The notes below the pieces were generated by a model that ran no database searches, was not told the DNA's origin, and saw only the letters and a program-made list of their open reading frames with translations. The translations under genes and the position numbers were made by a program. A stretch of 64,000 nt of DNA from Pterobdella sp. o SKG-2022. Its lineage: Eukaryota; Annelida; Clitellata; Hirudinida; Piscicolidae. The DNA is taken from the NCBI GenBank assembly GCA_964035795.1, contig OZ038320.1:20664589-20728588 (forward strand). Direction: 5' to 3'. Position 1 is the stretch's first letter, and every line of letters starts with the position of its first letter. This document shows, one piece after another, positions 14,801 to 26,700 of the stretch.

Positions 14801-15509
14801 AAAGACTGATAAATGCAACTTTTTTTTTAATGCATATCAGAGTTTTACTTTTGTTATTTTTTGTTCAACACTTTATTTCGTTTTTTTGTAAAATTGCTTC
14901 CATTCCCATTTACAAAAGTTTTTCAAAGAGGCTTTTGAATGATTTTCAAACCCAGTTTTAAACATCAATGCCTTTTGACAAGTGATTTCGATGGAACTTT
15001 CATTAAATATTTTTAAATATTTTCAAATTAAAACTTAAATATAGTTTTAAAACTCTAAAATTTTTTTAATCAAAAATCATTATTTTCAAACTTAAAGATG
15101 TTTTCGCATTAAAAACTGTTATAATATCATTTCAATATTTGCATCTATTTTGTTTCATTAATATTAAGAACCAGTGCATATTTGCTAAAATAGACTGTTT
15201 TCCAGTTATGAATAGTACGAGTGAAAAATATATCTGTATTTTTAACTTCATATGAAACTATGTAATTTTTTTTAAAGAGACAAAACAGTAAAATAATTCA
15301 AATTTTCAAAGTGACGTTTGTTTTCTTATCTCCAAGTGAACTATCTAAAATTGCATGAATCACCAGCATCATTAATATTGCCCCAATTTATTCTATCTTA
15401 AACATTCTTCTAATGATCAGAATCTACTAAAGTAAAAGTTTTCGATTTAAAAAGCATTGACTTTCTTCTAGTTTTGTATAAATATATTGATTATTTTGTT
15501 TCCACGCAG
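8818..15509. other. Long AT-rich intergenic region, no gene supported
   Basis: Nearly 6.7 kb without a convincing exon. 8862-8883 has a small CG-rich patch including TTTTCGCGCC, which fits an E2F-type site. 10500-10700 (-) reads for about 25 codons with some coding character (GKEEYKKAQSLPTMDS) but leads nowhere. 11086-11310 (+) is an open frame without a proper ATG start that would give a hydrophobic peptide; I do not think it is real. 13290-13380 and 13980-14260 are less AT-rich and could be regulatory for the LRR gene. I see no RNA gene. Confidence 0.5.
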
Positions 15510-15684
15510 GTGCTCCAAAGTTGAAAAATAATGTCCACTAGTTTGAAAATATTTGGGGATTTGAATTATCAATCAAACAAGAATAGTAGCTTTGGAAAAT
15601 ATTAAGGAAGAATGCTTATTGACAAAACATCGGATTTTCACTTTTAAACTCAACTGTAATTGATAACACGAATGAAACATAAAA
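15510..15684 (+). promoter_or_regulatory. 5' leader exon segment of the LRR gene with three uORFs
   Basis: A good acceptor (TTTGTTTCCACGCAG) ends at 15509, so the leader probably continues in an upstream exon. Three AUGs precede the main start. One at 15530 gives a 24-codon uORF ending at 15604. One at about 15612 gives 11 codons. One at 15672 is in another frame and overlaps the main start, ending near 15734. The main ATG at 15685 has the better context (AAAATGG). This pattern would lower basal translation and could allow control; that is inference. Confidence 0.45.
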
Positions 15685-18165
15685 ATGGGGCTATTTTTAG
15701 ACACACGGTTGACCATTTGTCTCTTAGTCTTTAATCACTTTTTTGATTTAGTTTTTGTGTCCGTTACAAACAAAACGATTTATGCAAAAATCAATTCACA
15801 TTCCAATTCTTCAAACTCACAAAAATCAATCAGCAATCAATTTGAGCGCAAATCAGAAATTGATATAACAAATATTGTAAACTCTTCTACAACAGCATTC
15901 ACTACAAGCATTGTTTCATCCATAGAATATTGTCCAAATCAATGTGACTGTTTGCATTTTGATGAAACTATTGACTGCAGCCATCGTCGCTTAGAAAACC
16001 TGCCCTTATTTGATAGCCATGCTAAAAGACTTTATCTCGAAGATAATCGTATTACATTTCTGCCTCCAAATTCATTCAAAACAGCTCCTGAATTGTTGTT
16101 AATTGTACTGGAAAGAAATGAATTGAATTTTGTGGAAAGCATCTCATTCTGTGGTTTAAAAAAGCTGCAAGAATTAGATTTAGGAGGCAACCGAATACAA
16201 AGTTTTGTTGTTGATCCAACAATTGTAAAAAAAGAAAATAAATCAAATTTCTGTGTGGCTCCAAGTTTGAAAGAAATAAATTTCAGTTTAAATCTTTTAT
16301 CTAAATTACCTTACGAACTTTTTTATTTTGCTCCAAACCTGGAAATTTTGAATTTGAGTTACAATGAAATCGAAACGATCAAGGTGGATCCTTCCTATGA
16401 AAATTTTAAATGTTTGAAACATATAGACCTCAGTCGAAACAAAATCCTTTGGATTGGAAATGATGATTTAAAAGCATTACGAGAAACTTCTTTGGAAATT
16501 TTTAATTTAGCAGAAAGTAGCGTTAGCAAAATAGATAAAAATGCATTCAAAGGTTTTGACAATCTCACTTCCTTATCGCTCGCTAACAATTTAATTGATT
16601 TCAATAATTTAAATCAGGTATTAATCAATCTTTTGAACTCAAATCATTCTAACTTTGTTTTAAAGCGATTAGACATCAGTGAAATCAATATTCCTAACAT
16701 TACCATGGAAATGGTTGGTAATTTTGAAAACCTCATTATTTTAGATGCATCTTTATGTGATGTGGAAGTTTTTGAATCCGAGATCTTTAATCAACTACAA
16801 AAACTGGAAACACTTCATTTGGAATTTGGAAAAATAAAAGTATTAGAAAATTTGATGGCTGCCAAGAATTTAAGAAGAATTTACCTTCAAGATAACCAAT
16901 TGAGTTATGTCAACGTTAGTGGCTTGTACAACTTGGAGATCATAGATCTAAGTTATAACCAAATAGAAATAATTTCTGAAAAGTGGATGGAAAATTTAAA
17001 AAATTTACAGATGGTGAATTTAAGCCACAACCAGATCCATACCATTGGAATAAGCTCTTTCAAACAATCTTCTGTGATGTTATCACTAGATTTATCCTAC
17101 AACAATATAGAAACACTGCATTCAATGGGATTGGAAAAAGTTACCAAAATTGATTATTCTCACAATAGTATCTATAACTTTGATCAAAACGTTTTTGATC
17201 ATCTTCATGAAAGCCTCACAGACATCGATCTAAGCTATAATAACATAACTAGCTTTAATAATTCTATTTTTGAACCAATTCACAACATACAAGCCATGAA
17301 CTTAGCTGGAAACAAATTAGGAGAATTTCTTTCATTATTTTTCAAATCAGCTAAAAATTCTCCGTTTGCATATTTAGTTTTTTTGAAATATTTGGATTTA
17401 TCTGACAACGGACTATTTTCATTTCACTGTCAATTAATTTCGCCTCTCAGAAATCTTTTAACGCTGAGCTTGCGTAAAAACAACATATCCAAATTATCAG
17501 ACATAAATTTAAATTGTGGAGAATCTTTGGTTAAATTAATTTTATCAAATAATAAACTGAGAAATGTGGATGTCTCTGCTTTGGACGCGTTGATAAATTT
17601 GGAAGAATTTGATGTGAGTAGCAACCCTTTCGATTGTAACTGCGCCATTTTAGACTTTTTGCGTTGGGCAAATACAACACAAGTGAAAATTATAAAAGAA
17701 GTTGAAGATGACAGCTACCGTTGTCATTCGATTGGACGAGCCATTGATGACTCATCAGTCCCTGAAGATACCTATCTATTCAGTCTCAGTTCTTGGACCA
17801 ACGACGATTTTTTGTTTCTTTACAGGCCTGAATATGATAGGTGTTACGGTAACTCTAAAAAAGCCATCAACCCGTATTATGATCAGGTCTACATGTCTTC
17901 ATTTGAAAGCAACAACCTTCGTCAGCAAGCACAAAAAGTAAATAATAATGATGGAAAAAGTGACGCTCATAATTACCTCGCAGCTAAATATTTTTCAGTT
18001 TTTTGTGTTACGACATTTGCTGGTGTATTGGTTGGTATGACGGTCATTTTTGTTGCTTGGAGATTCAGAAACTGTATTTATCAGTTGACCGTTTTAAATT
18101 CAAGATGGAGGGTGAGGTACCGAGAAGTTTCTGACTTGGAGTCTGCTTTGGACTCTCGAGTTTAA
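15685..18165 (+). CDS. Leucine-rich-repeat type I membrane protein
   Basis: A single uninterrupted 826-codon frame. Residues 1-34 are hydrophobic and fit a signal peptide or signal anchor. After a Ser/Asn-rich linker there is an LRRNT cap with C83, C87, C89 and C98 (CPNQCDC motif). Roughly twenty LRRs follow to about residue 645, with repeated LxxLxLxxNxI patterns such as LEILNLSYNEIETI and LTDIDLSYNNITSF. An LRRCT cap (NPFDCNCAILDFLRW) comes next, then a membrane helix at about 769-792 and a short basic tail of 34 residues with WRVRYREVSDLE. There is no TIR, kinase or Ig domain, so it is not a Toll receptor or LRIG. It is likely a cell-surface adhesion or recognition protein in the broad chaoptin/connectin/LRR-only class. 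I cannot assign an orthologue. Confidence 0.9.
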   Translation: MGLFLDTRLTICLLVFNHFFDLVFVSVTNKTIYAKINSHSNSSNSQKSISNQFERKSEIDITNIVNSSTTAFTTSIVSSIEYCPNQCDCLHFDETIDCSHRRLENLPLFDSHAKRLYLEDNRITFLPPNSFKTAPELLLIVLERNELNFVESISFCGLKKLQELDLGGNRIQSFVVDPTIVKKENKSNFCVAPSLKEINFSLNLLSKLPYELFYFAPNLEILNLSYNEIETIKVDPSYENFKCLKHIDLSRNKILWIGNDDLKALRETSLEIFNLAESSVSKIDKNAFKGFDNLTSLSLANNLIDFNNLNQVLINLLNSNHSNFVLKRLDISEINIPNITMEMVGNFENLIILDASLCDVEVFESEIFNQLQKLETLHLEFGKIKVLENLMAAKNLRRIYLQDNQLSYVNVSGLYNLEIIDLSYNQIEIISEKWMENLKNLQMVNLSHNQIHTIGISSFKQSSVMLSLDLSYNNIETLHSMGLEKVTKIDYSHNSIYNFDQNVFDHLHESLTDIDLSYNNITSFNNSIFEPIHNIQAMNLAGNKLGEFLSLFFKSAKNSPFAYLVFLKYLDLSDNGLFSFHCQLISPLRNLLTLSLRKNNISKLSDINLNCGESLVKLILSNNKLRNVDVSALDALINLEEFDVSSNPFDCNCAILDFLRWANTTQVKIIKEVEDDSYRCHSIGRAIDDSSVPEDTYLFSLSSWTNDDFLFLYRPEYDRCYGNSKKAINPYYDQVYMSSFESNNLRQQAQKVNNNDGKSDAHNYLAAKYFSVFCVTTFAGVLVGMTVIFVAWRFRNCIYQLTVLNSRWRVRYREVSDLESALDSRV

Positions 18166-20200
18166 CACTGATAACAACATCGAATAGTGTTTTAGATACT
18201 TTAGCTATGACGTTATTTTATTTTTTCGAACTCAAAAGGGTTTTTCTATTAATAGTTTTTAGTTAAAATTTAATTTTTACTTCATCTTTTTTTTTACATC
18301 TTACTAGCTAATATTTTTTTTTTTTGTTAAACCTATGCAAAAAAAATTTTTTATTTTATGCTTAATATTTAAAATAGTTTAGTGAAAACTGCACATATAA
18401 TTACAAACTGAATTATATTGATATTATGATCTGGTTTTTAATTTTGATTTCCCCTATAGATATTGATAGTGGTTAACAAATGGTTTCAAAACGCCACATA
18501 TAATTTTGAAAAAAAATTTTTGTTTGTAAGAATATTCAAAATTTCTTATTGAAACAATTAGATGAATTTTTCATGAAGAGTTATACATGACACATCTGTC
18601 GCTTTATTTATGTCAGACTGTTAAGTGCTGTGTAAATGAAACAATCTCTTGTACAATTCACTTGTTTCTCAATAATAATTGTTTAATCATTGTTTCAAAC
18701 TTGCATCTTTCTTTATAAAAAAAATAAACCTCTAAGGTTTTAAAGAATTTGAGTGTTAGATAAAGTTTATCTAATTTTTTGAATTAGTAACTTTTTCAAA
18801 AATAATCAAACCAAAATAGCATGTTAAATACTCAAAACAAAGTTATTTTATGAGCTCAATGCAGCTATAAATAAGTCTCCATATATTCAACAGTCTAATT
18901 GAGAATTTATAATAAAAAATTTTTCAAACTTCAAAAGTTTTATTTAATTTTATTTATTTTGTTTATTTGTTATTAACATAAGGAAAGATTGTATAACTTT
19001 GTTGAGTATGTGATGGAGCAAGGTGAGGTTGCATTTAATTTGAGAGCATCCACTAACTGCATTAGATACGCCTTTGAATACATACTCAACTTTCAGATTT
19101 TTACATTATAAATTTTTTTAAAGTATTTGATTTAAACTCAAACAACCTGAACAAGAAGATATTATATGAACAACAACCTGAAACAACAGTATATGTCCAA
19201 ATTTCTGATAAACAAACTAAAAATTTTAATTAGTAAACATCTATATTAGTAATATGAAAAAAGCAAAATACAATTATTCAAAAATGCATTCAAATTCTTA
19301 TTAAGCCCATGTGGGCTTGGAATGTTAAATAATTTGAGTTAACCTAAATATTTTATTTTTTTGTTTCACCGTCACTTAATATTAACGATGAGCATATGAA
19401 GCAAGCTTTTGCGATATTCTTGTATTCACTGGATAATTCTTTTATCTTTGACATTTATTCACAAAATAATTCACGAAGATAATTATTTCAAAAACCATTC
19501 AAACGAAAAAAATGAAAAAATTTCAATTTATCAAATTTTGGAAAATTGACGAGTTTTTTCTAAAATATAATCAAATGTGGTGGTCAAGCGCCATAAATTT
19601 TTCAAATTTAAGTCAAGTTTAATCAATAATTCAAATATTGGAACATTTCAAAATTTCATCCACATTGAAATAAGTTTATTTGATTGTTTTTTAAATATTT
19701 AATGCTGAAATACTGTCAGAAAACTATGTAAATCACATACTGTTTTTGCAGTGCTATTTTTATTCCAGCCAGCATTTTATCGAAAATGAACAAAAATGCT
19801 CATTGTGAAATAAACAAAAAATATTTTTTTGAAAATTCAACTTTGATTATTTCATAACCACAATTCAGCTGCAAAATTAACAAATAGTTTCTTTTTTAAA
19901 TTTCAGCATAAATTTTAAATTGAAGAGCTTTGAAAAAGAGATTTTGATTTTTTGAAATTGAGTGTGAATAATAGGGAAATGAGTCTTTTAGAATTTTTGC
20001 GAAGTTTATATAGTTTTTTTATATCTTTATATATAATACTTTTTAAACAAATACTTTATAAGTTATTTTTCATAGCTTTTTTCTAATACGTAAAACATCT
20101 TTTGGAATTAAGTCCATGAAAAGCATTCAGAATTCTTAGTAAGAAAACTTTCATTTTTCTAAGTTCACTTGGAATACGTCAAAGAAGTGAACAGAAACAC
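18166..20200. other. AT-rich intergenic DNA after the LRR gene
   Basis: No gene is seen. A candidate poly(A) signal AATAAA for the LRR gene is at 18723-18728. An 11-bp perfect inverted repeat (GTTGAGTATGT, 19001-19011, with its complement at 19080-19090) encloses 68 bases that are less AT-rich than the surroundings. Confidence 0.5.
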
Positions 20201-20332
20201 AATCAAACTAATATGTCTGTCGACTTTAGTAAGGCTTTTGAAAGCGTTTACAGAAAGAAGATGATATCAATTTTCAAAACCCACAGAATCGCTTCTAAAC
20301 TCTTTAATATATTCAAAAATTATGTGAAAACT
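20201..20332 (+). mobile_element. LINE reverse-transcriptase scrap
   Basis: The plus strand reads SVDFSKAFESVYRKKMISIF and then HRIASKLFNIFKNYVKTLH, matching the palm motif A region of RTE-like or related LINE reverse transcriptases (DFSKAFDSVxR). Nothing upstream or downstream extends it clearly. It is directly followed by the large palindrome at 20333. Confidence 0.7.
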
Positions 20333-20573
20333 TTACATAATTGAGTTCAAAATAAAGAAACACAGACTGAGATTCGCTGATCACTGTTTGTCACCTAGAT
20401 GGTCTGCGACAACCCCTAAAACCCATAAAGAGGCAAGATCCCAACCAAATGTGTTGATTGGTTGGGATCTTGCCTCTTTATGGGTTTTAGGGGTTGTCGC
20501 AGACCATCTAGGTGACAAACAGTGATCAGCGAATCTCAGTCTGTGTTTCTTTATTTTGAACTCAATTATGTAA
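20333..20573. repeat. Near-perfect 241-bp palindrome (116-bp arms, 9-base loop)
   Basis: Bases 20333-20448 are the exact reverse complement of 20458-20573; only 20449-20457 (ATGTGTTGA) is unpaired. The outer ends are TTACATAATT and AATTATGTAA, so the element could be flanked by a TA duplication. The arms are clearly less AT-rich than the surroundings. The loop sequence occurs again directly after the right arm (AATGTGTTGA at about 20572-20581). It could be a fold-back MITE-like element in a LINE fragment, a template-switch inversion, or an assembly or sequencing artefact. No coding frame is preserved. Confidence 0.95.
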
Positions 20574-23500
20574 TGTGTTGATACTCTGATTTGAAAAGCT
20601 ATGTGGAAGTCACAAAGCAGTGCTGAACACGTAATTTTAGATCAACTTCATCATTCCGGCTTGATCCAAAAGTCTAAGTAAGTAATTAAGTAAGTAGTTT
20701 CCAACTGATTCAGTTAGTTTTTTTTCAATATATATAAAATATATAAGTATATATACGTCATTCGAAGTATAAAAAGCAATCACCCTCAATCTAAAATTTG
20801 GATTTAAAGCAAGATAAATGACGAGTGATAAAGCCTTAAATAGATTTAGAATTTTTCAATTAAAATTAATTTAATAAAGTTTTTCTGAATTTTATTTTTC
20901 CGAAATTAATGGTTTTAATTAGACATAAAAAATTACACAAATATCGTATGCGAAAACGTTGCAATCATTCTTCCACTAGCAAGCTTTTTAAGGTATTTTA
21001 AATTTCAAAAAGCTAATAGCAACAATAAGCATCCATCATGCGACGAACCATTATAGCCAAAGCGAGAGGATCAAGTGAATATATTGCAGTTTTAGACTCT
21101 AAGAGAAAAATTCCATACAATCTTTAGTTTTGTATATTATTTACACATATTTCTTATATATTTTGTTCGTTACTAGTTTAATCTCTCTCATTTTTGTCTT
21201 TGCGAACAATATATTTCAAAGTTTATTTTGCGTGGGATTAAAGGTTTAAAAGCATGCCCATTTTGTTCGGAAATGATTCAAATCCATTTGACTGTGAAAT
21301 TAAGTTTTTTAAGCTAAAAGTTTCAAAAAAATTTAAGAAAAGAAAATATATTCTTTAATACAATTTATTTGACTTTTTTCGTAAATTCAGTTTAATTTAT
21401 GAATACTTTTTGATTTTTATGAGTATCAAATGATCTAAAACTTCCGTATACATTCAAAACCACGATCTCCCACAAACCGTGGGGCAGTAAACTATATGAC
21501 TTAAGCCTTGTTGTTCAAAGGTGGGATAAATCGTAGAAACAATTTTAAATGTTATTTGACAAGAAAAATACTTAATCTGCAGAATATATAATTTAGTACT
21601 TTTTTCCATAAAAACTGAGATATTTTTTACAACACTTAATTCAAATTTAATTTCGGGTGTTCAGTGCAAGTTTTATGAAAAATACTTTTCGTCTATATTA
21701 TGTCGGCACTATAAATGGTATACGTGCTTCGATAAAGTGAACACACATACATAAATATAATAGACTAAAGGTTACAGTGGTCATAATCAAATGTTCAATA
21801 AAAATTCCCTTGCAATTCAATGAAACTTGGATACAAGTCTTGTTATTTTACCACGTATGAAAATTTGTTTGTGATGTGAAATCAAGAAATATTTTCTTCC
21901 GTTTTTAGTTTTTATCTCGAACTTAAAAAACAAAATAGGTTTGATAGATGTTTTAGCTTTTAAAAATTATATATAAAATTGAAGTTGAATGACTAAGAAT
22001 TCAAATAAAGCTATAAAAGTTCGTCAATCTACATTTATTTGCTTATTATGCAATTGATGAAACAATTATCATTTAAATGTCTCATTATTCCAAGCTATCA
22101 TTCGAAACTATAGTGAGCTAATACCTTTTATCTTAATTATAAAAATGCTTAAAAGTAATATTTTTTTACATATTTATATAACCTCATCGCTTGATTAGAA
22201 CGTTTTAATAAGCTGAAATAATATCTTTGAGATCTTTCCTATTTTTTCAAAAATTATTCAAAATTGTTTTTGAATTTGCAGTTTTATGGTAGATTAGGGC
22301 TAAATATCTCGAATGATTCTCGAGAGGGTTTAATAAAATATTCCGAATTTTGCTGAGCGCCAATATCGTAGTTATGGCTTTGATAACATAAAAGAGACAT
22401 TAATCTTAGCATGGGTAAATTCATAATTTTCTAAAGCTTCAAGTATAAAATTCAACATAAATCATTTTTATCTCTTCATTAGTTCTCAAATGAGCAAATT
22501 CCGAGAAGTCAAGATTTGAGATAAAATAAAAAGAATAAAACTCAATAGATTTAGTTATAAAGTGGAAATCTCCCATGTTTACAAGAGTCACTTTAATGAA
22601 AAGCTAATAAAAAAGAAAGGTTAATTTGAGAAGTATCTAGAACAAGCTGGGTAGCTATGAAAAAGATTTTTTAGCTTTTTGAACAAAATTTTTTTAAACT
22701 GCGGATTTTTATTTAGATGTTTCACAGTGAAAAATATGAAGAAAATTTAAACTAGGACAAAAAATACTAATAAATAAAACACATATCAAATATAATATCG
22801 ACCATCAGAGTACATGAAATAGCATACATTAGAAACGTAGATAAGAAAGAAAAAGAATGGAATGGACAGTAGCTGATTTATTCATGAAAACGTCTTGCAA
22901 AGATGCGAAGTGAAAGAGACAATGTGATATTACTCTTGCTGTATCGTTATCCACAAGCAATTCAGCACATAAATCGAAGCTTTGGCTTCGGAATACATCA
23001 AATAAATTAAAGCTTCAAAGTGTTTGCAAGAACTTCTTCACAGTTTATTGCTAAAAGATATAGATTGATTTAATTAACTTTAGATTTTGTATAAAAACAG
23101 AATATTTAGTGTATCTATTGAATGTTATAACTTCTAGATATACTTTCAAAAAATTAATGTTTTTTTGAATAATTAAAAATTTTCATTAGTGTTTTGCGTA
23201 ATACTATACATAAGTTATTAAAAAAATGCTCGAGTTTACGGTAAAAAAACACATAAACGTATTTTATGAAAATAAATTTTAATAATTTAGCCACAATGTG
23301 CTTGGGACTCATGTAATGAAGAAGATTGTAACAATAACAGAGAAAATTTTTAACGCAGTGATCGAGTGGGACACGTGATTCATAGATTTCGTATCAATTT
23401 TTTATATCTGATGAAAAATGCCAAAACCGACGTGTGAGGTTTAAGGCAATTGCAAATAAAAAATCTCTATTTCGTGTAAGTTTAGGCTTACTCGTCAAAA

Positions 23501-23797
23501 AGATTCAGTTAATGGAACTAGAACAGATTGAACTTGCATTTGCTTTTTGAAAAAGTTATTTGCACACAAAGCTTTCGCAAGATTTGTATTATAGGATAAA
23601 AGTGAAAAAAATCCTTTCAGTCTTATTTATTTCACACTTTCAAATGTGCAATAAAGAATTCAAATTTTTTAAAACTTTGGTTGAAGTCATATGTAACTTA
23701 TAATGCAATCCAAATTTAAAAAAGTTTTTATAAAACATTATTAAATGGAAGAGTTATAACAAAAATATGAAATAGATCATACAAATAAATAAAATGG
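20574..23797. other. AT-rich intergenic DNA downstream of MUS81 and the LRR gene
   Basis: No exon, RNA gene or element is recognised in 3.2 kb. The MUS81 transcript probably ends in its right part: the minus strand carries AATAAA at plus 23631-23626, about 170 bases after the stop codon. Confidence 0.5.
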
Positions 23798-26700
23798 TCA
23801 TCTGGAATATGTGTTGGCAACCAACTTACTCAAGGCCATTCCTATGTTCCTGGTAAGAATAGAAAATGCCATTAAAGAGTAATATTTAAAAATAAATTTA
23901 GTCAGAGTAATAAAGTATAAACTGCGAGTTCAGATCGAGCGGAAAAATTCAAAGTATGATGTTTATATCACTTTTTTGAAGGCCCCCAGGGAATTTTTGC
24001 GAGCATTTTGGGTTTTTCTTCTTCATTCTCGCAGGACTCGTAAGCTTTGTACAACCTTTCAATTTTAATTAAAAAAACTGTTTAAAATAATTTTTCAAAA
24101 CTTATAATTAAATAAAAATTTCAAATAAAATTTTAATCACACTAAAATAATAGCGATTTTCTACATTTTAAAACATCTTTTTACTTTAATGAGGTAGGAT
24201 AGAGAGAAACAATGGAACTCGCTCTAGCAAGACTCATGCCTTTGAATTGTATTAACATCTTGGCGAACATCTCAGATACACTACATTTCTGACAATTCAA
24301 CATTTCCATGTTAATTATATACAATTTATAATGAGATATTTTTAATATATGTAAAAAATATAAATATTGAAATAATTACCGAATGGAAAAATTCAAAAAA
24401 AATTTTTAATTAATTTGATGATAACGGATAACAAAGACCTTAGCTTTCATATTTTCAGAGTTGAATGCTTCAAAAGAATTCAAATGGATGCTGTATAAAT
24501 CACCATTTGCTTGGGGGTCTTTTTTGTTTGCCGCTCGAGCTTTTTTCATTTCTTTGTAGCCGTAAAGATTTTTATTCTATAAAATTATGGTGTTGAAAAT
24601 TATTTCAGTACTTTTAAGTTTAAAGAAATTTTGAATTTATTTTTGTCATGCGTCGTTTGAATTAATTGCTCGTTATTGAGACAAAACTTTATAATTTATT
24701 GCTGTTTTGTGCGACAATAGATTCCAAAGTCACGTACAATTTTCATCCATATTTCTCTATTGTCAAACATCGATTTTTATACAAAAACAATAAATAAAAT
24801 TAATACTTTTATTCACATAAAGTAGAGTATTTTTATAATTTTGTATAGTAAAAAACACTTCCATTTGAGTTCTACTAGTATTTTAAATTGATGATCTGTA
24901 TCTGAAGTATTGTAACTTGAAAACCTAGCGATTTAAATAATAAAAATCATATTTTATGTAATTTATCATAACTTTCTGGAAAAAGTTTTTTAATTAATTT
25001 TTATATATCTTTTATATTCTTTGTGAATTTTTTTTTTCAGATTTTCGATAAGTTCAATATTATCAAAAAAATATTAATACTTTTATTTTTTATACCTAGT
25101 GATGTTTAAAGATAATGTCGAACTTACTGAAAAATATTTCCCTTTTCGAAAGCAGTCTCGCTTTCAATCTCATTAATTACCGAAATATAGATGTAGGATA
25201 TATCTCAAAAAGAAATTCTTTTTTAAGCATGCTCAATTATACATGTGCCAGTATATGCGGTAAGCAGAAACCGGCTAGTTCTTCTCAGTATAGCTCTGCT
25301 GGTGGAGCATTAGACTAATTATATATAGTTACAAAGTTTGATTCCGTTTAGAGTCGACAATTAGCACCTGCTCCGCTAAATAAAATTTTTAGCAAACGCT
25401 TTAATCTACACAGAAAATGCTTTATAAATTATTAAACAAAAAAATAACCACTTTTAAAAAATTAAATTTATATAAAACTTATATAGAAACTCAGTACAAC
25501 ATTCAACTTGAAAATTATTGGAATTCAAAATTCTCAGTTTTCTCATACTAGCAATTAGGATCAAACTAGACAAAATGTCAACAATAACAGAACAATATTC
25601 TGAGGATAACTGCCACGGAAGTCTATTGTACTTCAGGTTATAACAACTAAACAGTTTGTAACTAAAGGCGTTATATTGATGCAGATGCACCTCATACGCA
25701 AGAAAAAGTTTGCATTTTTTATGGGTATCATGAAAACTTTTGAAATTTGAAAACTAATGACATTGAAAAAAACTTTCTTATTCACCTAAAAAATCATGTT
25801 TTTGAACATGAAAAAAAACCAAACGTATAAAAATATTAAAGTAACAAAAAAATATACTAACAAAACAAAAATTTTCGTTAAATCAAATAATTCATTTAAA
25901 TGTTAGTACCTTGTAGAATGACTGCATGCAAGCAGTAGCTGTTGATAAAAAGTTGGCTGACTGTTTGTAATCTTGAACTTGTTTAACATTGAAGCCATGT
26001 ATGATCTGTGAAATATAAAAGTACCTTTATAAATACTTTCTTTCCACTTTGAGGAGTTTTGAACGGTTTTTCTAAATCTTGAAAACTACTGAAAAATATT
26101 GAAAATAAATTAATGTTTGAACCTAAGATGATTTCGAATACAACGAATACAATATATTTCGATCAAATATTGATTTTTTGAATGCGGAAACATTTGAAGC
26201 TCTCTACCTGTAGATTGACGACATTTTGCAAAAGAGCACTTTGTGAAATACAGTAATTATTGCTGGCTTTGCCTTCTATCAGAAATGAAACATGCTTCAA
26301 ACCGCATCGAGATAGCCGCATCTGGAAAAAAATTTAAAAAATTTGTAAATTTTACGGCTTTTATTTGATCAGTATGGAAGGTTCCTTGGAAAATCTGCAC
26401 TAATCTATAATAAAAATCATGTTATAATGCCTATTTAAACCACGATAACTAATTTTGATATTTTTAAACTTTTGATTGTATTCGAGAGAGAATAATAATA
26501 CAGAAATTATATTATTTTCAAAAAAATTTTCAATATACAATCATCAAGTGATTAACTAGCTAGTGTTAACAAAAAGATTAAAATTTCAAAAACGTTAACC
26601 TATGTTTTTTTTCAATTGCATGTTTTACTTCAATTTTCATAATTTAAACTATTCATTGAATTTGAAGAATCGCGATAAAATTATTTAAAAAATAACCTAT

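Noticed and set aside
15685..18165. Toll-like receptor
   Set aside because: The cytoplasmic part is only about 34 residues and has no TIR domain.
25454..25690. 78-codon minus-strand frame inside the MUS81 locus as a MUS81 exon
   Set aside because: It does not match MUS81; exon 13 (phase 0) joins exon 14 at 24576 in phase with matching family residues.
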